A stretch of DNA of 64,000 nucleotides from Quillaja saponaria (Eukaryota; Streptophyta; Magnoliopsida; Fabales; Quillajaceae), in the NCBI GenBank assembly GCA_029379385.1, contig CM055609.1, forward strand, positions 4,464,001-4,528,000. The letters are read 5' to 3'. The notes beneath the pieces were generated by a model. It ran no database searches. It was given only the letters and a program-made list of their open reading frames with translations, and was not told the DNA's origin. This document shows, piece after piece, positions 1 to 15,234 of the stretch (its first letter is position 1; each line of letters begins with the position of its first letter). The position numbers were made by a program, and so were the translations under genes.

Positions 1-126
1 TAATATTTCTTTCGTGATCTTTTGAGTTTTGCAAATTTTTTATCTTTCTAACTTACCAACTTTAATTGTGTGTGGCTTTTTTCACGTATTTAGGTATTTT
101 GTGTTTGAAAATTGTGGAAAATCACT

Positions 127-167
127 TTTTTTTTTTTTGGGGGGGTGGGGGGGGGGGGGGGGGGTGG
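127..167. repeat. Poly-T / poly-G tract
   Basis: A run of about 14 T is followed by a run of G interrupted by single T residues, about 27 G in all. Four or more G runs make it a formal G-quadruplex candidate on the + strand. It lies upstream of the first visible YY1 exon, so probably in the first intron. Length is likely unstable and error-prone in sequencing. Confidence 0.6.
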
Positions 168-506
168 TTCAAATTTAAAGAAAAACCATTTTGAGCGTAG
201 CAGCTTTGTATGTTCTGTAGAGTAATGATTTGATATTTTGGGTTTATTTGGTATATTGACAAATTGGAGGATGGCATCACATAGGACAGTGAAAAACAAA
301 AGGAAAGGGGAAAATTGGTTCATAGGACTCAATTATAAAATGCTACTTACGTTGGAAGTAAATTATCTTTTGTGAAACAATTCATAGAGAGGCAAGCACA
401 AGACAACCTTTTTGCTAACTACGTAGACTCCGCTCTCTACATGTTTCTTTAAGTTCGTAGTTCAATTTGTGTTGTCTGCCAATAATCTGATTGATATTCT
501 TATCAG

Positions 507-4164
<3,658 letters not shown>

Positions 4165-6018
4165 GTCTTAGTTTTAACACCCTGTATGTAGTATTCGCCC
4201 CTTTTTGCTTTTAACTTGCTTAGGAGCAGTAGTATTGTCGATGTCTGTTTTTAAGTGTTAATAAATGATAAAGTTAGAATGAATTAAGCTATTTAAGGGG
4301 TTTTATCTGGATAGTTATAAATTGATACATTTTTAGATGAGCTTTTTTGTTGGATGCAATGATGAAGAAAAGGAAATGTCGAAGTTCTCTTTTCCTTTTT
4401 TTCTCTTGTAAATTAGTGCCATGTTCAAGAATTGATTAATTGTGGCATTATGACATGTCAATAAGAGAATTATTTAAATTTAAGAAATAAAAAAAAATGT
4501 TAGAATATTTTAATTATTTACCATATTATATAATATAAAATTATATATTATATTAGGTTGTATAATTATATTAATATTTATTTTTTGTTTATTGTTTTTC
4601 TAATTGTATAATTTATATTATCAGGTACAAGATAAGGTAGAATCAATAATATAAATTTATATTATTTTGTTGTTATTTGTATAATTTTTTTTTATAATAT
4701 TTTATTATTATATGACATGTCAAACAAATCTTTTTTAATATTTCAACAATGTATATCTAAAAGAACATATTAACCAGGTCATTAAGTCATGATGAAATTC
4801 CTATTTGAAGTGTTAATACTTTCACTTTCATATTAATAAATGATCTTTAAATGAGTGCCTAAGATAATTTGTTAATATGAAATAAATACTGCAATTGGCA
4901 TTTAAACCTCTTTATAATTTGTCATTCATTAATTGCATAGTACTAATTGAAATTTAATACTTGTGGTTGGTTATTTCTCACAAAATTATTTAGCTCTGGT
5001 TTTGTTAGTATGTTCTCTTTTGACAGCTCAACTCTATATGTCATCATTAATTACTTCCCATAAAAAGAAAAACATCATTATTAAACATAACCCAGAGAGG
5101 TTTCCATAAACTGTCATTTCTTGGATTGCTATTATGAAGATTATGCTGTGGATTCGCATTTAAAATTTTAATTATCATTTTTTCTTGCAATTCTTAAATT
5201 TTAAAGTAAGAAAATAAATATTATGAAACCATGGACCTGCCGGTATTAGCTTATTTATGATTTATTGTTTTTGTTATTATTGGTTGTCCCTGACATTTGT
5301 AATCTTATCAATTGAAAAATTATTAATCAATCTGTATGTAGATTACTACTTTAATATTACAATCATGAGTGTTTGAGTTTTATTTGAAGTACCTCCATTA
5401 ATTTTCAATTAATTTCTCCTGATTATCAAGGAAACCAAAATGAAAAAATAAATAAATTTATCTCTTCATAAAACTTTCAGAAAAATAAAAGGCAATGGTT
5501 AGAGAATTTTTATATATTTATTTTTAGATTATTCTACGTCCGCGAATTAAAAATATTAAAAAATGTCTTACACAGGACGTTATTTTTTTTATTTTTTGTT
5601 AATTAATAGCTAAGACGAGCATTAATTTAAAAAATGTCATTTATGTTATTTGATATTTGATTATTATTATTTTCATTTGGAATGAAATATAATAAATTGG
5701 CATCTGCTACAATTTTCTAAAGCAAAATGAAAAAGAAAAAAGGTGACACAAAAGGAGAGACATCATTTTATTAGCACAAGCAAACATGAGGGCATACAAA
5801 GGACACATACATCTGTTTACATTCAGTAATGCAACAGATCAAACACAGGATTTAGACACTCACAAAAGCATAACATAACACTAAACTTAAGACATGCAAG
5901 GACTTACTTCAGTTGCTCTTGCACAAAGACACAAACAGACAAAGACAAACCCTAACACCCTCATCAAACACTCTCCATTATTATTTTCTCAAACAAAACC
6001 CTGCAGAAAGGATTTCAT
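4165..6018. other. AT-rich intergenic region between convergent YY1 and ZF-HD genes
   Basis: The two genes point toward each other across this gap. The first part should hold the YY1 3' UTR. I find no coding frame with a recognisable family and no clear mobile element; most of it is very AT-rich. Confidence 0.5.
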
Positions 6019-6585
6019 TTATGGTTTAGTAACCAAAGCACGACTGGTTTCAGTTTTCTGATTGGCCAAGTTCTTGTTGTTGTAAAGCCAAAGCATGAAC
6101 ACACGGCGGCTTATCCCCATTTCCAAACAGAACTTCTCCACTTGTTCCTTGTCATGACTTTGAGGTTTCCAACCCAACTTATCAGCAAATGCTTTCAGCT
6201 CGTCCCTTTGATCCTCTGTATAGGAAGCTCGCTTCCTGCGTTTTCTTCCACGCTCCTCAGTGTCCTCCTCGGCTGGCTGAGGCAGTGGCGGATCTGCCTT
6301 GGCCGGTGCCACTGAATTGGCAACAAAACTGTTGATAGGCAGGATAGGTTTGAAAATCACATCTCTGCGGTGAAAATTGCGGTGGCAACCGCAAGCAATG
6401 CATTTGAAAGCTTCTTTGGTACCATTCCCACCGGCTTGGAGAAATTCGCGACAACCATCAAAGGCAACATGGCCTAAGAGTGCTGCATGGTTGCGGTTGC
6501 ACTCTCTGTATATGATAGCTTGCTGGAACGTTGGAGTTGGGGCAACATTCATTCCATTCAGGTGGTTTGGCAGTGATGATGCCAT
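6019..6585 (-). CDS. Zinc-finger homeodomain (ZF-HD) transcription factor, copy A
   Basis: Intronless gene for a 188-residue ZF-HD protein, a plant-specific nuclear transcription factor that dimerises through its zinc finger and binds DNA through its homeodomain. The ZF dimerisation domain spans residues 24-74: YRECNRNHA, DGCREF and CIACGCHRNFHRR carry the Cys/His ligands. A proline/acidic linker follows, then a basic nuclear-localisation stretch RGRKRRKR (112-119) and the homeodomain (about 119-178), which includes LGWKPQ and helix 3 VFMLWLYNNKN. The family usually has V-W-M-H-N-N-K in helix 3, so this copy is somewhat divergent. The open frame extends 42 codons further upstream. A TATA-like element lies inside that extension, so the start MASSLPNH at 6585 is preferred; it also matches the start of copy B. 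ZF-HD genes are usually intronless. Assignment is firm; target genes unknown. Confidence 0.92.
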   Translation of the reverse strand: MASSLPNHLNGMNVAPTPTFQQAIIYRECNRNHAALLGHVAFDGCREFLQAGGNGTKEAFKCIACGCHRNFHRRDVIFKPILPINSFVANSVAPAKADPPLPQPAEEDTEERGRKRRKRASYTEDQRDELKAFADKLGWKPQSHDKEQVEKFCLEMGISRRVFMLWLYNNKNLANQKTETSRALVTKP

Positions 6586-6655
6586 GAGAGCTAAGAGAGG
6601 ATTAGAGAAAAAGAGAGAGATCAATTGTTTGGTAGATGGATTTGAGGGGAGAGGG

Positions 6656-6666
6656 TGTTTATATAG
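6656..6666 (-). promoter_or_regulatory. TATA box of ZF-HD copy A
   Basis: On the minus strand this reads TCTATATAAAC, about 75 bases upstream of the chosen start codon. It would give a short 5' UTR of roughly 40-50 bases. It decides the start, because the longer open frame would place the TATA box inside coding sequence. Confidence 0.6.
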
Positions 6667-6719
6667 AAGAAATAAAGAGATGAGACTGGCTGCTCGGAAT
6701 TGAGATAGCATGGATAGAT

Positions 6720-8640
6720 TTTAGTTAAACCATGTCCTCTTAGATATTGAGGTTGGTAGCACTGGGTTAAGTTACTTATATATGCATATATTTAAGTATA
6801 GTGCTGTAATTAAAATGTGAAAAACTTATAATTACTCTTCATTTGAAATTTAAAGAGTATATTGAATGTGAGATTTCTAATTTATGATTGTTTCCTTAAA
6901 TATTTTTTAATTCTTATCACATTTATTCTTTATCTAAACAAGTCAAATTTTCACATGTAACGCATCCGCGTGCAATTAATTCGTATCCCCAGGGAATGAA
7001 GAAAGAAAAAAAGAGAGTCAATCCTTTAAAAAGTATAAATGACTTATAGTGTGTTTGGAAATTGGAACCAAATAAAAAAAAATAGAATTCATTTCAATTG
7101 AACTTAATTTTATAGCTCAATTCATTCTAAATGAATTCTTTTATCTGAATTAAAATAAATGGTTACAGAATTCAATTCAATTACCTTGTTTGAATCATTT
7201 TAATTTTACTACTTTGAAAATTTATATGTGAATATACATTTAAAGGTAAGCAACCAGCCTGACAATTAGTAAACATTTGACCACTACTAGAAAACTTGTG
7301 GCATTTTATACTGATAGACTCCGTTGCAAATATGTCGCTATTTTGTGACAAAATTGCTAGGATTTTGAAGATAATTTTGTCTCTATTTTGGAGCCAAATT
7401 GATTATTACTCGCTTAAATCCTTTTCATGCCAATATTTTGTGAAGAAATTACTAGGAATTTTTCATCGATAGCATTAGCGACGAAAAATTACACATTAAA
7501 AGAGAAAAGGTCAATTGCGACAGTTTAAATTAGTCCGTAGTTTGATTATTTTTCCAATGTAGAATAATGTTGTTGCAAGTTTGTCGCATTTGGCCTTGTG
7601 GCAAAAGACTGAATGAAACAGAAATTTATTGCTGTCGGACACAAACATAGTCAAATAATGGTAAACCTATTAATATATCGTGTTCTTTATTATTCATAAA
7701 AAATTGTTAAATCAAGACGAAACTCAATATATTTAACTAAATTGACTAGACATACTTAAAAAAGAGAGGAGAATGTTGGCTACCCGTAGTAAAAATGTAT
7801 TGTGTACTCAAGCCCTCAAACAAATACTGGGCCTCACATTGGGTCTATAAATCCCTTCACTCTTAGCCTCACATTGATTCATATTCATGTTCTGTCAATT
7901 TAACAAGTACGACTTACTAAAAACTCGTTAAAAAAATGAATCATGAAAGAAGTTAATTTATAATAAAAAAATTTCATTGACAAAATTAGAAAATATTCTG
8001 ATTCTCAAAGAGTCAAGAGCCAAAACCTTAATCCATTAATATATCACTGATTCAGTTGTATTTCTAAAAGGATGTAGAAATATGGAGTTAGCATACAACA
8101 TGCCCACTAGCCTTGGTGTTTTTATTAAGGTTTCCTTTATGTTATATGAACTCGGACCTCAGCTTCACATTACAACAGATGAACAAGTTCAGGTTTAGGA
8201 CCAACTGTGTCGAAAGAAACACAACTAAAGCAGAATTTCATTGATTCATGTCTTTAACGTCTATACAATTTGTACTTTGAGACTTGGCATTGTTAGCCAA
8301 TGGCCAGTTCTAAATCAACAAAGACAGTTATAGTAAATAACCATATAGAGAAACGAAGATTTAGTTATGGTTATGGAAGGCCAATGAGCAAGACCAAGAA
8401 AAAAACGAAAGCAAACAGGACTCAGATTTTCTAGTTCTAGCAACCGTACTAGACTGGCACTTATCAATTGCCTCTACCTGCCATTCTAAGGAATTGGAAA
8501 ATTTTGTTTGTTTAAAATGTAAAATAAAAACAAAAGTCCAACTGTGGATCACCACATAAGAAAAAATACAATGAAAAGTTATCAGCAAACTTCAGAAACA
8601 ATATACTTCCTAGTTCTTGCCATAATCAGCTTTCAAAAAG
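6720..8640. other. Intergenic region between ZF-HD copy A and NMT
   Basis: Apart from the CACTA end at 7282, this stretch holds AT-rich sequence and no recognisable gene. Its distal part (about 8200-8644) probably contains the NMT 3' UTR. Confidence 0.45.
7282..7650 (+). mobile_element. CACTA (En/Spm) transposon end, one terminus only
   Basis: It begins with CACTACTAGAAAA, the conserved terminal motif of plant CACTA elements. Short subterminal repeats of the type TTGTCGC / TTTTGTGACAAAATT and GCGACGAAAAATT follow on both strands, as expected for transposase-binding regions. I did not find the matching opposite terminus, so this is a truncated end. The right limit is approximate. Confidence 0.6.
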
Positions 8641-8644
8641 CAGA

Positions 8645-9951
8645 CTACAAGAGCACAAGTCCAAGCTCAGATGAATTCAGTGCATGCCTTATTCGGTAGT
8701 TATAGAGATAATAGTGAAGTTTCCCATCACCAGGCCCAAATTTCAGTTCCTTCAAGAAAGATTCATTTTGCATAACATCCAGTGCATTGAAAACATCATA
8801 GTCCTTTTGTTTTGCCACAATGAGAGCATCATTCATCAATTGAAGCAAAGGCGTACTTTGTTGAGACATTATAATAGGAATATGCTGCCTTCAGAGTAGA
8901 ATAATTTTGGTTGCCAAGAATAGATGAAGGAAGTGTGTAAAAACTACAAAAGTCAGTGATCTCCTGGGTTTCAGGACTTTCAACCAGATAACTATCAATA
9001 ACATTCTCCTTTGGAAGAAGCCAATGTTCCACATCATTTTCATCAAAGTCAGGCGCAACAATGAACTGGCTTAAATAATTTCTCAGCAGCCTCGTAACTG
9101 CAGGAACATCATGGAGTTCCATCTTTCTGAACCCTGGGGTGACTGTTGACTCCGGTAACTTGTAAAGCCTTGATTGTCCGACTCATTGTCATTCTTGCAC
9201 CGAGCCGGGAGAATCCAACATCAATTAGCTTCTTAGGATTTAAAGATCTATGCCAGTATTGGCAAGTCGCTATTGGTGTTGGAAGAACCACTCCAGCGGT
9301 ATAGGCTGCCTGCCATATATTCTCCAAGTGAACCCTCCTGGTCACCTCTTTGATCATGACAGGTGCAAGCCTCTTTGATCTAAGTTTCTTATGAACACAC
9401 AGGAAATTAATCTCTGCCATGTTAACAACCTCATCACGAACCCTGATTCTTGCAGGGATACCTGTGATGAAGGCAACCAACTTCTTGGAACTTTTAACCC
9501 GAACACCAATATGCCAACTCCTAAAATAACCAGGAGGCTGCAGAGCCCACTGAAGAAATTCCTTCGAGTAGTTAAATCTGAACATGTTTTCATCGTCCTC
9601 AACATAGTTATTAGTAAGAAGGACATAAACCTCATTGCACATCTCCTCAGAGTTGATGTCACAAGTGACCCATTCATAGAGATTAGGAAGGTTGTAAGGT
9701 TCTTGTTTGACATCAGATATGGGTGTCGCAGGTTCAATAGGGCCTTCTGGTAAACTGGTATCTCCTAGATCTTTGAACTGCCCAACAGGTTGTGTTTCCC
9801 AAAATTTATGTCTTTTTTCAAGAGCGAGTGATTCTTGTACCTTTTGTGCCAGAGCATCCAGCGCAAGATCACTTTCAGAAGGTGCATTCCCATCTGGGTT
9901 GGGATTTTGAGTTTCTTCAGGAGATCCAGAAGATGTATTGCTATCAACCAT
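8645..9951 (-). CDS. NMT1: Glycylpeptide N-tetradecanoyltransferase (N-myristoyltransferase), reading broken by two single-base insertions
   Basis: Encodes the cytosolic/ribosome-associated enzyme that transfers myristate from myristoyl-CoA to N-terminal glycines of proteins. The start MVDSN is at 9951 and no intron is seen in the coding part. The first 261 residues are uninterrupted and include [20 protein letters not shown] and the family signature EINFLCVHK (residues 180-188). An extra base near 9168 (after SRTIK) shifts the frame. The conserved [17 protein letters not shown] region continues in the next frame. A second extra base near 8855 (after YYNVSTK) shifts again. The last part carries the second signature KFGPGDG and ends in ELGLVLL, whose C-terminal carboxylate is catalytic in this family. 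With both bases ignored the length is 434 residues, exactly that expected of a plant NMT. Conservation on both sides of each shift is high, so assembly error or very recent decay are both possible. Confidence 0.87.
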
Positions 9952-11180
9952 TTGAAATGTTTCCAGATGGAATCCGAGAAGCAACAAACTATTTCTTCAA
10001 TCAAATGATCACTTCCAACTTCTACTCTAACTGGATGAAAGTAGAAAAGTAACTCGTTTGCATGATATTAGATGAACAATTTCAGCAAGGAGAAATAATC
10101 TTAGGTTTCTTCTTAGAACAAAAATCTGCACTCAAATGTCTCTAATGAAACTATGTTGCTTGAGCATCTCTAGAGTAACTAGGCCAAATAATTCTCTAGC
10201 TCCTTGTTTCCTTATGTGATCATATTCCTTTCACCTTGTTTTAATTATTTTAAATCAATAAGTATTTGGTTTGAGAGTTTGTTCCGTTCTCTTTGTAAGA
10301 GCAAGCTCTTTGTCTTCTAAACTGTGAAAAATTACATTTTGACTAGTTTTGGCATTGAAATTAATACTAGTTTGAAGTTTGAAGTTTGAATTTATTTATT
10401 ACACACTCTTATTTGATCCATAAAGTTGTGCTTAATTTTTGTATACTTATGACACACATTAGCTAGGACTACACTTTTCTTCTTGTGATTCTTGCTCATC
10501 AACTCTTTTATGATGACATGCAGTTTTTCAGACACTTGACCATATTAAAACAATTAAGTAAGCTATGAGAGTAAGCAATTCTAAGTTAATGATGCATTTG
10601 ATGATCTTGATTTCTCCTTGTTCTATCCCTCCATGATAAGAAACAGTAACAAATTATGATGTTAACACTAAAAAAGGTCATATCCACAGTAACCAGAAAA
10701 AAACTCAATCCTGTTTGGTGTCCAAATTGGCATTTACCCAAAATCTCAAAAGTCCAAATTTGAGAACCCTTTACAACATATACCATTCCTTCCCGATCTC
10801 CCCAGAAATTGTAACCGGCACCGGAAATCGAATCAAGCTTATCCGGGATGGTAAAATATACTATAATTTTACAAAGAGAACAATCAGGTCAAAGCCACAC
10901 CCCAAACTCAAATCCTAAAAAACCTAAAATCAGATATGCAGATTAAGCTAATACAACAAACTTTCCCCATTATACAATCAACTAACAGAAAGCAAATTCA
11001 GATGCACATAAGAGATATATAGATGTACCTGATCCTGGTATTGTTTGCTAGTAAGCGAGAATGAGAAATGGAGAGCAAAGCTTTGCTAGAGAGCTAGGAT
11101 TTCGAATCTCTTCGGATCTGCGATGAAGGGAAGGCGAACGACGAAGAGGGAGAGTAGAGAGTACAGCTCGCCTGCTCGAG
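9952..11180 (-). other. NMT leader and upstream region with a likely 5' UTR intron
   Basis: No coding frame is supported. A purine-rich segment at about 11030-11175 looks like a non-coding first exon, followed on the minus strand by a donor CAG|GTACAT near 11028. The same structure is conserved in the duplicated copy at about 16265-16420. The acceptor near 9990-10050 is not certain. The whole segment is copied at 15235-16470. Confidence 0.5.
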
Positions 11181-11279
11181 ATTTCGGATTTACTTGTTTT
11201 GCCCCTGACGAAAAGAATCTGATTTTGGGAAAAGAAAGTAAAAGAAAAAGAAAAGCTGGTTCCCTCTTTTTTATTTTAA

Positions 11280-13955
11280 CATATATATTGGCTTAACTAC
11301 TATTTTATCTTTTAAAATTGTCACAAATTTTAATTTACTCATTCATAATATTTTCAACCAATTTCACTATTATCCTATAAATTTAGAATTTTAATCGAAT
11401 TAAAGCAAGATCATTTTTTTAATGTCAAATTTGATTATATATTTAATTTATAAAATATACAAGGAAGAAGAATTTGATTGAAAATTTTCAATTTTTGAAT
11501 GATAAAATTAATTTAAAAATTTCTAGAATGACCATAACAGTATAGTATATAAAGTGTCATGAATTAAATTATTTTAGTGTATCGAGAAATTATTAAAAAT
11601 AATTTTGAGTAAATTACTTTAATCTCTATTAAAATTATGCTGATATAATATATAGAAACTTTTTCCCTATAATTAAAATCTATACATCATTTCTTAAAAT
11701 TTGAAACTAAATTACAACTTATTCAAACTATAAAATAATTATAAGCATATACCTAAAATATCTTTATGAGATCTAATTATTAGGATATATACATATGATT
11801 TAGGAATCATTAAACTAATTTAATTTTGTATGACATTATTAAATTAAATTAAAATATGAATTAATTATTGTTTATTAAATTATGATAAAAATAAAAAATA
11901 TTTTTAATTAAGATATTATAATTTTGAAAACGAAGTTAGTTCATGTAAAATCTAGAAATTGTTATTTTATTTTATTTTAACTTTATTATTATTATTAATT
12001 TAATTTTTGTTTATCTCAATTTAAGTTTAATAATAACATGTCATTATTACTTTAATCAAATAATTTCAAAATTAGTGCTTGTTTTTCAATAAGAATACAA
12101 TAAAGTGTTTTAAATTTAAGGGAGAGGTTGGAATAATTCAAAATATAACTTTTGTTATTGGGTATACTCAATAGTTGATGAAATATTAACTCAATTAAAA
12201 AATAAAAAAAGACATGAAAAAAAATATTACATGACTGGACAAGGCTCTTGCTATATATAAGTATGACATTTTTTATTTTTTATTTTTTGTGCGGGGAGAA
12301 GGTTAAATTGCCTTATGAGTTACTCATTGAAAAGAGATATATAGTCATCTTTCTTTCTAATCAAAATAGTATTTGATTATAATCTTGAGAGTGATGTTAC
12401 TAGTTGATCAATCTATTGACATAATGTCACTTTTTTTTTTTTCTTTGGTATAGCAAGATAATGTCACTTCATTTCTACACGATATATAGAAAAAATGAAT
12501 TGAAGTAATTAACTTTGATGAGGAGTTTAACAATGAAATATTTTCTACGGAAATGTACAAGCAACTAAAATTATACTTATTACTAAAAAATTACGAAGAT
12601 TCACTTCTTTAGAGTTATCTTTTTATTGAATTCAACTCATTATCGTCATTATTTATACATCGTTATAATTGGTATTCGTTATCCGTTATATTTTTAATCA
12701 TTACTTTTTCTCTTTTTTGTCCAAAATTGTTATGAATTTCTTCTTGTCAGATAGTCAATTTAGTTCATCTCTATCTTTGTCACTTTTTGTCTAAGAATTC
12801 TAAATTTGTTAATTGATAATAAAAATTATTCATTAGAATTTAAGATCCTATTGGAAGGTATACTTTCTTTTTTTTGGGGCGAACAGGGTGATAAATAAGA
12901 TTAAATTAAAGAACTTACACAGTCTGGGAAAACTAATTCTTACAAAATCACCATAAAAAGCACTAGTAAATCAACTCAGAGCTGACTCAAAAGATAATTA
13001 CGAATCTTAAACTGAGTTGCCTAATTTTTTTGGTAGAAACAGGTAGCACTGATCCTTAATTTTATCAAGGACATTGATCTTTATGTATATATATATAAGG
13101 CATGAAAATAAGGAATTTGATTGTTTTTGACAAAGAAGTTTTGTTAATTTGATAAATTGATCATTTTAATGGAAACATGATGAGATTAAGTCCAAATATC
13201 ATTTCCTTGGGTTAATAGTTGGTGCTAATGAGCATTATCATTATTTATTATCATTTTCATTCACCCAACATGATAGTTTATTATTGTCAGACATTATAAG
13301 GGAGGCTAAAACCTAATTTGATTGTCTTATATGATTATGTCAATCCTTATATCATGATGCAGCCAAACTAGCAAATTGTGTTTAATCCACTTTTTTTTCC
13401 TTGTTAATTTGGAAAGCCCTAAAAACTACAGAAGTAAGGAATACAACTTGGTTAGTGGATTATAGTATGATTATATTATACATATCTAGCTAGCTTGGAT
13501 CAAGATTCACAACCATTCATTTATGCTCTAGCTCTAGCTTTTTAGCACAATTTCTGTACGAAACTGCAGTTTCTCAACATGCTTATCTCCATAGAAAGGA
13601 AAAAATTTACAAAATTAATTATAGGAAAAAACAACATTACATTGATCTCTACCAAACAAAGATAATACACCATCTTTTGATGTGTTCCAATCCAGAAAAA
13701 TAACGGACCAAACTTCAAACCAAGAAAAAAAGCACAATGCCAGTGCATTTCAGTTACAAACTAGCAAATGACAGAAGAGTTAATACACACTAGCAAATAA
13801 AAACCCAAAACCACACAAAAACAAACCAAACTTACCACCCTTCCAATTTTCCCCAAAAAACTCACAAACGATTTCTTTGAGGACCTCATCAAACAGTTGT
13901 ACTATTACTGGTTATCATTGTTAGCATTGGGAGCAGCAGTTCTCCTGTCAACTGG
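11280..13955. repeat. Intergenic part of the NMT/ZF-HD tandem duplication, copy 1
   Basis: AT-rich, without a supported gene. Many stretches recur in the same order at about 16510-18665: the segment before the ZF-HD tail shares TTAGCACAATTTCTGTACG (13542 region) with about 18256, and CTAGCTCTAGCTTTTTAGC occurs in both. The two copies differ by numerous substitutions and short indels. Confidence 0.6.
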
Positions 13956-13959
13956 CCTC

Positions 13960-14180
13960 TTACGTCAGTTGTTACTGAGCCACACCATAAACATGCGTAT
14001 CTCAATTTCTATTTCTTCACAGAACTGTTCAATAGCTTCATGTGCCCGGTAGTGGTACCTCCATTCCAAACGTTGAGCAAAGCTAAAAAGTCTGTCCTTC
14101 TGTTCCTGTGTAAAAACTGTCTTAGTCCTCCTTCTTCTTGGCCCGGGTGCTGCCGCCCTTCTTAGTTCGGCTGTCGTCTA
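13960..14180 (-). pseudogene. Truncated ZF-HD copy (homeodomain end only)
   Basis: On the minus strand one frame reads APGPRRRRTKTVFTQEQKDR, then FSFAQRLEWRYHYRAHEAIE and FMVWLSNN followed by a stop. This matches residues about 128-189 of ZF-HD copy B. The canonical Gly of LGW is Glu, and a premature stop replaces the Arg after NN. The whole zinc-finger half is missing: similarity ends abruptly at about 14180, where the NBS-LRR palindrome begins. It is a dead copy from the tandem duplication. Confidence 0.85.
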
Positions 14181-14185
14181 AGAAG

Positions 14186-14498
14186 ATTCTGAATCCAACT
14201 CTTCTATTAATCCTTATGGTAAAGAAATTGGAGAGAATATAGAGAAAGTTCTTGAAGGATTAGAACTAATCACTAAACATAAAGATATCACTGGTCCAAA
14301 AGAGGGATATGAAGAAAAATTGTCCGAAAGAACACCAACTACATCTCTGGTTGATGAACATGATATTTATCGCACTATAAGCAAAATATCACTTCAGTTG
14401 TGATGGGAGAAAGTAATAACTCAACATCAAAGTTGGAAAAATACTACTCTAATTCTTAGTGAATTCCCATAAGTCAATATTTAATACATCCTCGCATT
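14186..14498 (+). pseudogene. NBS-LRR fragment pair, left arm of palindrome
   Basis: The first half (about 14186-14373) reads on the + strand as NPYGKEIGENIEKVLEGLEL, then KHKDITGPKEGY and [12 protein letters not shown]. This is the end of the coiled-coil region and the start of the NB-ARC linker of a CC-NBS-LRR resistance protein. The second half (about 14374-14498) reads on the minus strand as an ARC2 piece (LSYYFL, LKRCF type motif). So the arm itself is a tail-to-tail fusion of two parts of one gene class. Neither part has a complete domain, so no resistance function is possible. The arm is repeated inverted at 14750-15060. Confidence 0.75.
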
Positions 14499-14749
14499 CT
14501 TTAGCATCAGTTATTAACCATAGAAACATTAGTAGATACATAAACAATTTGTCACTTATGTTTATAAGTTTCTTTTTCACTCATACATTACGATGCATTA
14601 TGATGTCATGTTGGTAAAACTCATTGTTGTATATAGAATAGGATACTAATATAATGAATAATGACTGTGAGATGTATGCATTCTTATTCTTGTCAATTGC
14701 AGTTTTAACTCTCTACTAATGCTTCTGCGGTCAACAACTTGATGTTAAT

Positions 14750-15060
14750 GAATGGGAGGATGTATTAAATAGTGACTTATGGGAATTCATAGAGAATAAG
14801 AGCAGTATTCTTCCAACTTTGACATTGAGTTATTATTTTCTCCTGTCACAACTGAAGCGATGTTTTGCTTATTATGCGATAAAGAGTATGTTCGTCAACC
14901 AGAGATGTAGTTGGTGTTCTTTCTGACAATTTTTGTCCTATCCCCTATTTCAGAGCAAGAATATCTTTCTGTTTAGTGATTAGTACTTATCTTTCAAGAA
15001 CTTCCCCTATGTTTTTCCCTATTTCTTTACCATAAGGATTAACAAAAGAGCTAGACTCAA
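14750..15060 (-). pseudogene. NBS-LRR fragment pair, right arm of palindrome
   Basis: Inverted duplicate of the left arm at roughly 80-85% identity by eye. Read on the + strand its first part gives [20 protein letters not shown] followed by [20 protein letters not shown], the ARC2 signature of CC-NBS-LRR proteins. The rest is the antisense of the coiled-coil-end fragment. A spacer of about 250 bases (14499-14749) separates the arms. The right arm abuts a truncated NMT copy at about 15062. Confidence 0.75.
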
Positions 15061-15061
15061 T

Positions 15062-15234
15062 ATTGCAACAAGTTGTGTTTCCCAAAATTTATGTCTTTTT
15101 TCAAGAGTGAGTGATTCTTGTACCTTTTGTGCTAGAAGCATCCAGCGCAAGATTTCTTTTAGAAAGTGCATTCCCATTTGGGTTAGTATTTTGAGTTCTT
15201 CAGGCAATCCATAAGATGCATTGCTATCAACCAT
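15062..15234 (-). pseudogene. Truncated NMT copy (N-terminal end only)
   Basis: The minus strand starts MVDSNASYGLPEE and later reads [20 protein letters not shown], matching residues 1-55 of the NMT at 8645-9951. Small indels shift the frame in the middle. Everything beyond residue about 55 is gone and replaced by the NBS-LRR palindrome. The upstream leader (15235-16470) is retained at high similarity. Confidence 0.85.

Noticed and set aside
13542..13748. 68-residue minus-strand open frame
   Set aside because: No family resemblance. The paralogous stretch near 18260-18500 does not preserve the frame, because an A run interrupts it.
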